Of a stretch of DNA of 10,281 nt, positions 8,054-10,281 are shown piece by piece. Both the position numbers and the translations under genes were made by a program. The stretch is taken from the NCBI GenBank assembly GCA_003024985.2, contig PXIH01S0029320.1. One strand, written 5' to 3'. The notes below the pieces were generated by a model that worked only from the letters and a program-made list of their open reading frames with translations, ran no database searches and was not told where the DNA came from. This DNA comes from Euperipatoides rowelli. Its lineage: Eukaryota > Onychophora > Udeonychophora > Euonychophora > Peripatopsidae. Each line of letters begins with the position of its first letter. Within the stretch, counting starts at the first letter, position 1.

Positions 8054-8294
8054 GTAAGTTGGAACACTTGACCTACACCATCACCTCTGAAATTCTAAAA
8101 TATGCAGAGAAAAGCTACTTTCAAATTAATGACATTGTTTTACATAATATTTTATCTTTAAATCAATATTTTCAATTATATTTATGCTTTTTGTTATCAA
8201 CATTCACTGATTATTGGCTTAATTTGTCTTTTTTTTTGTAGATTGTGTCCGTTTTTAAACCTATCATTAGCCTATTGTAGTGGATCTTTTATAG
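8054..8294 (+). other. Candidate spliceosomal intron of the decayed gene
   Basis: The donor is AAG|GTAAGT at 8054 and the acceptor CTTTTATAG ends at 8294. Joining exon 1 (ending in the first two bases of an Arg codon) to 8295 keeps the frame that runs into the cysteine and KDFHAVFY block. A stronger pyrimidine tract with TTTTTTTTGTAG ends at 8241, but splicing there would enter a different frame without family-like residues. The intron is 241 bases and A/T-rich. Confidence 0.55.
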
Positions 8295-8838
8295 GTATTC
8301 TGCAAAAGATCTTACTACATACCCAAGATGCAAACACCGAACCTATCTATAGTGCCGACTGTTAACAATGAGGGATTCTAAGGATTTTCATGCTGTGTTT
8401 TATGCTATACCAGAAAAAGCTAGACAGGATGCATTTATATTGAAATATTCCAAAGTGAAACCACCCAAAAGGAAACATATAATCAATTTAAACAAGAAAA
8501 AACCTAAAAGTATTACTTTTCAGTACTCAGTAGTTAATCAAGCTGGGAACAATTTTAAAAATTACCAAGCATAGAATATTAGGTATCTTTAAAAGATTTA
8601 GAAGGGACTTTAGTTCCTCTATAAACTATAGGAGGTTCAAGAAAAGAAAAACTATTTGAGAATAAGTTAGAATCTGTTATGAACTTCATAAAAAATCTGA
8701 AAGGTGTTGAGTCCCGAATCAGTTATTTGAGAAACCCTATAAGTCAATATATTTTTTTTTATGATTAAAATGGGTTTATATTACCAAGATACATCTTTTT
8801 AATAAAGAAATACCACAAGTCAGGTTCATTATCTTAAT

Positions 8839-8872
8839 TTTAATGCTGTTTGAAATATCAAACAGCATTAAA
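8839..8872. repeat. Perfect 15-bp inverted repeat with 4-base loop
   Basis: TTTAATGCTGTTTGA (8839-8853), loop AATA, then TCAAACAGCATTAAA (8858-8872). It is a perfect stem. It sits where the decayed gene lacks a readable segment, so it may be an insertion or the scar of a rearrangement. Confidence 0.8.
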
Positions 8873-9792
8873 TATCCAAAATCCTGAGTGATCAGTCAAT
8901 ATACTACTCACACCAGCTGTACAGCCATAATATAATGGTAGTAACAGGCACATCTAAGGATAACATAACACCTAATAATATATCAATATATAAATTGACT
9001 TATAACCAAGCAAGAAAATCATCAAGTGAGGTTGCTTCAATCGTCATCAATGAACTGAATTAAAAAACCTGGAGGAATACACATACATCTGGCTTGTGGC
9101 AGATGGGTGAGGTGGTCAAAATAAGAACAGAAATATTTTGGCCAGGTGATCTACATGGCTTTCAAAATTTGCACCTTCAAATATAAAACAGTGGAACTTA
9201 TTTACCCTATGACATGCCACTCTTTCTTGCCCTCTGACAGAGTGTTTGGACTGATTGAAAAGGAATTAAAAATGTTGACTACTATCATAAGTGTTGAGGA
9301 ATAGCACAAAGTTTTTAGGAGATATGGGACAGTGAAAGTTATTGGGAAAGACTGGATGCCACATAATTGGAAAGATGAGGCTGAAGAGTTAATCAAATCT
9401 GCTGCCCTGTTACATTTTAAAATTTCAAAATGAAAAAAAAACTGATTTTGCATTGAACAAATAATGACAATATTCTAATAAAAGGATAACTGTCATACAA
9501 CTTAGAGATGGCCATTGCAAAAAGTGTTACAAAAAAAGGAAAAAGGTTTAAGGCGATGAATCCTGCTGAGATTGAAATTGGCATACCAGTCAATTCTGAT
9601 AAAATAAAAGATGTTCAAACATTGCTGACTAAGCACTTTGGTGCAAAGTGGAAAGCTCTAGACTCTCTTCAGTGATACCAAAATGTCATTGAGAGAAACC
9701 TTCAGTGTAAATGTGTTATTTAAGAAGAAGTTTGTGAAGGCTACGCTGAAGGTGATGATACTGTTGACGTTGCCTTTGTCGATATTGTTTAA

Positions 9793-9972
9793 GTAATATA
9801 ATGTAACCTAACTAAATTAATATACATGTTAAAATTCAATAATTTATAATATTAACAGTTTATGTTATTCTATTTGTATTAAAATATCTTTTTCAAACTC
9901 AGAAATATCAACATTTTTTATTATTAAACATAATCAGTTCACTGTCAGGTAACAAAGGCTTGGATAGCTTTG
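9793..9972. other. A/T-rich flank downstream of the decayed gene
   Basis: A/T-rich sequence with no canonical AATAAA close to the stop; ATTAAA occurs at about 9878 and 9924. No gene is visible. Confidence 0.45.
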
Positions 9973-10052
9973 AATCAAAATTAGACATTTTAACCTGACT
10001 TGCTATCAAAAAAGGACATATCCACATTTGGTATCAAAAGCGGACATCTGCA
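9973..10052 (+). repeat. Three imperfect copies of a ~30-bp repeat unit
   Basis: Copies begin at 9973 (AATCAAA-ATT-AGACATTTTAA), 10004 (TATCAAA-AAA-GGACATATCCA) and 10032 (TATCAAA-AGC-GGACATCTGCA), spaced 31 and 28 bases. The second and third agree at 16 of 18 fixed positions. On the minus strand they read KMSNFDSK, DMSFFDSK and QMSAFDTK. The variable three bases are exactly one codon, which suggests a coding repeat of about ten residues that has since lost its frame through small indels. Confidence 0.7.
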
Positions 10053-10206
10053 TCTTACACATGTATTTTTTTAATTACTTACAGTAGTTATTTGTAATGA
10101 ATAGCCTGTTTTTTTGTTATTAAATTGGCCTAAATAATTATAAGTGCTATGGAGTAATATACATTAGCTACACAAAAAATCTCTCTTCTGAAAAAAAAAA
10201 AAAAAT
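10053..10206. other. A/T-rich DNA with homopolymers
   Basis: No gene is visible. There is a run of 15 A at 10191-10205. Confidence 0.5.
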
Positions 10207-10227
10207 GGTCTTTGTCCATCTTTGATA
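10207..10227 (-). repeat. Inverted outlying copy of the TATCAAA-N3-GGAC motif
   Basis: On the minus strand this reads TATCAAA-GAT-GGACAAAGACC, keeping TATCAAA, the three-base spacer and GGACA but diverging afterwards. Its plus-strand frame reads LSIFDT, in keeping with the M-S-x-F-D-T pattern of the other copies. Confidence 0.5.
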
Positions 10228-10281
10228 CTATAGGCCTCATTTAGTTTGATATATAAAATGACTCATAAAAAAAACTTACCA
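10228..10281. other. Window end, nothing recognised
   Basis: Short A/T-rich tail. The final bases AAACTTACC would read as GGTAAGTTT on the minus strand, a good 5' splice-site match, but no exon is visible to support it. Confidence 0.3.

Larger units (their letters stand above)
7959..9792 (+). pseudogene. Decayed two-exon gene of an uncharacterised transposase-like family
   Basis: One protein can be followed through several frames. Exon 1 (7959-8053) starts at ATG 7959 with a KSGKRKSYP-stop-QWKRAKEKLL basic segment. After a candidate intron (8054-8294) the frame continues with YPRCKHRTYL, a stop (8350) and CRLLTMRDSKDFHAVFYAIP. Other blocks follow: GVESRISYLRNPISQYI (about 8708-8753), SIYYSHQLYSHNI (8896-8934), SSSEVASIVINELN (9019-9060), ADG-stop-GGQNKNRN (9099-9134), CHSFLPSDRVFGLIEKELK (9215-9271), YGTVKVIGKDW (about 9320-9352) and IKDVQTLLTKHFGAKW (about 9602-9652), to stop 9790-9792. 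I recall proteins of uncharacterised type in invertebrates with 'KRK..P..W', 'sDnCgGQNkN', 'GHSflP.DR.Fg.IE' and 'KdW' in this order, resembling Pfam DUF7869; that link is from memory. At least nine stops and about five frame changes make it a fossil. Codons for a cysteine-rich middle region appear missing near 8769-8871. Function, perhaps DNA transposition, is inference. Confidence 0.72.

Noticed and set aside
8059-8241. 60-residue frame
   Set aside because: It lies inside the candidate intron and has A/T-driven composition.
8228-8241. Alternative 3' splice site after a strong poly(T) tract
   Set aside because: It has the better pyrimidine tract, but joining exon 1 to 8242 gives a frame with no family-like residues, while 8294 gives direct continuity. 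It remains possible as a cryptic site.
9202-9453. 83-residue minus-strand frame
   Set aside because: It is antisense to the well-supported HSFLPSDRVFG...GKDW segment.
1-10281. CRISPR array, rRNA, intact tRNA, bacterial promoter or operon features
   Set aside because: No regularly spaced repeats with unique spacers, no rRNA-like blocks, no complete cloverleaf, and no bacterial-type genes are visible.

Overview
The window looks like intergenic DNA from an A+T-rich metazoan nuclear genome, probably an invertebrate. By eye it is roughly 70% A+T. It carries long A/T homopolymers, a spliceosomal-type intron, a LINE remnant, a hAT-type MITE and a possible tRNA-derived SINE. There are no bacterial-style genes and no intact long reading frame. 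I cannot name the species. Every coding-like stretch I can recognise is broken.

Layout: 1-660 is A+T-rich with a possible SINE remnant near 211-310. On the minus strand, 690-1149 reads like an unrecognised decayed protein-coding segment. 1150-2790 is featureless A/T-rich DNA with homopolymers. 2790-3130 is a less A+T-rich island of unknown origin. 3421-3486 is an imperfect palindrome. 3548-3954 is a 407-bp hAT-like MITE with 8-bp target-site duplications. 4419-4800 holds an unassigned short reading frame and a duplicated 45-bp-period segment. 5152-7637 (minus) is a dead, internally rearranged non-LTR retrotransposon with an APE-type endonuclease followed by reverse transcriptase of L1/Tx1-like appearance.

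The most interesting region is 7959-9792 (plus). It can be read, through frameshifts and stops, as one decayed two-exon gene of an uncharacterised, transposase-like protein family. The pieces are a basic KRK...QWKR start, a cysteine-containing segment, a block resembling IYY.HQLY...N, an ADG-x-GGQNKN block, a HSFLPSDRVFG-IEKELK block, a YGTVKVIGKDW block and a KHFG-x-KW tail. The motifs fall in the expected order over about 1.8 kb on one strand. The candidate intron restores the frame exactly.

Downstream lie three adjacent imperfect copies of a motif, TATCAAA-N3-GGACATATCCA, about 30 bp apart. A further exact copy lies upstream at 7794 and an inverted copy at 10207. On the minus strand each codes for M-S-x-F-D-[S/T]-like peptides. 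Whether these repeats bound a mobile element or come from a separate coding minisatellite is open.

No genes here can be shown to work together; the window is best read as a graveyard of mobile elements and captured genes.
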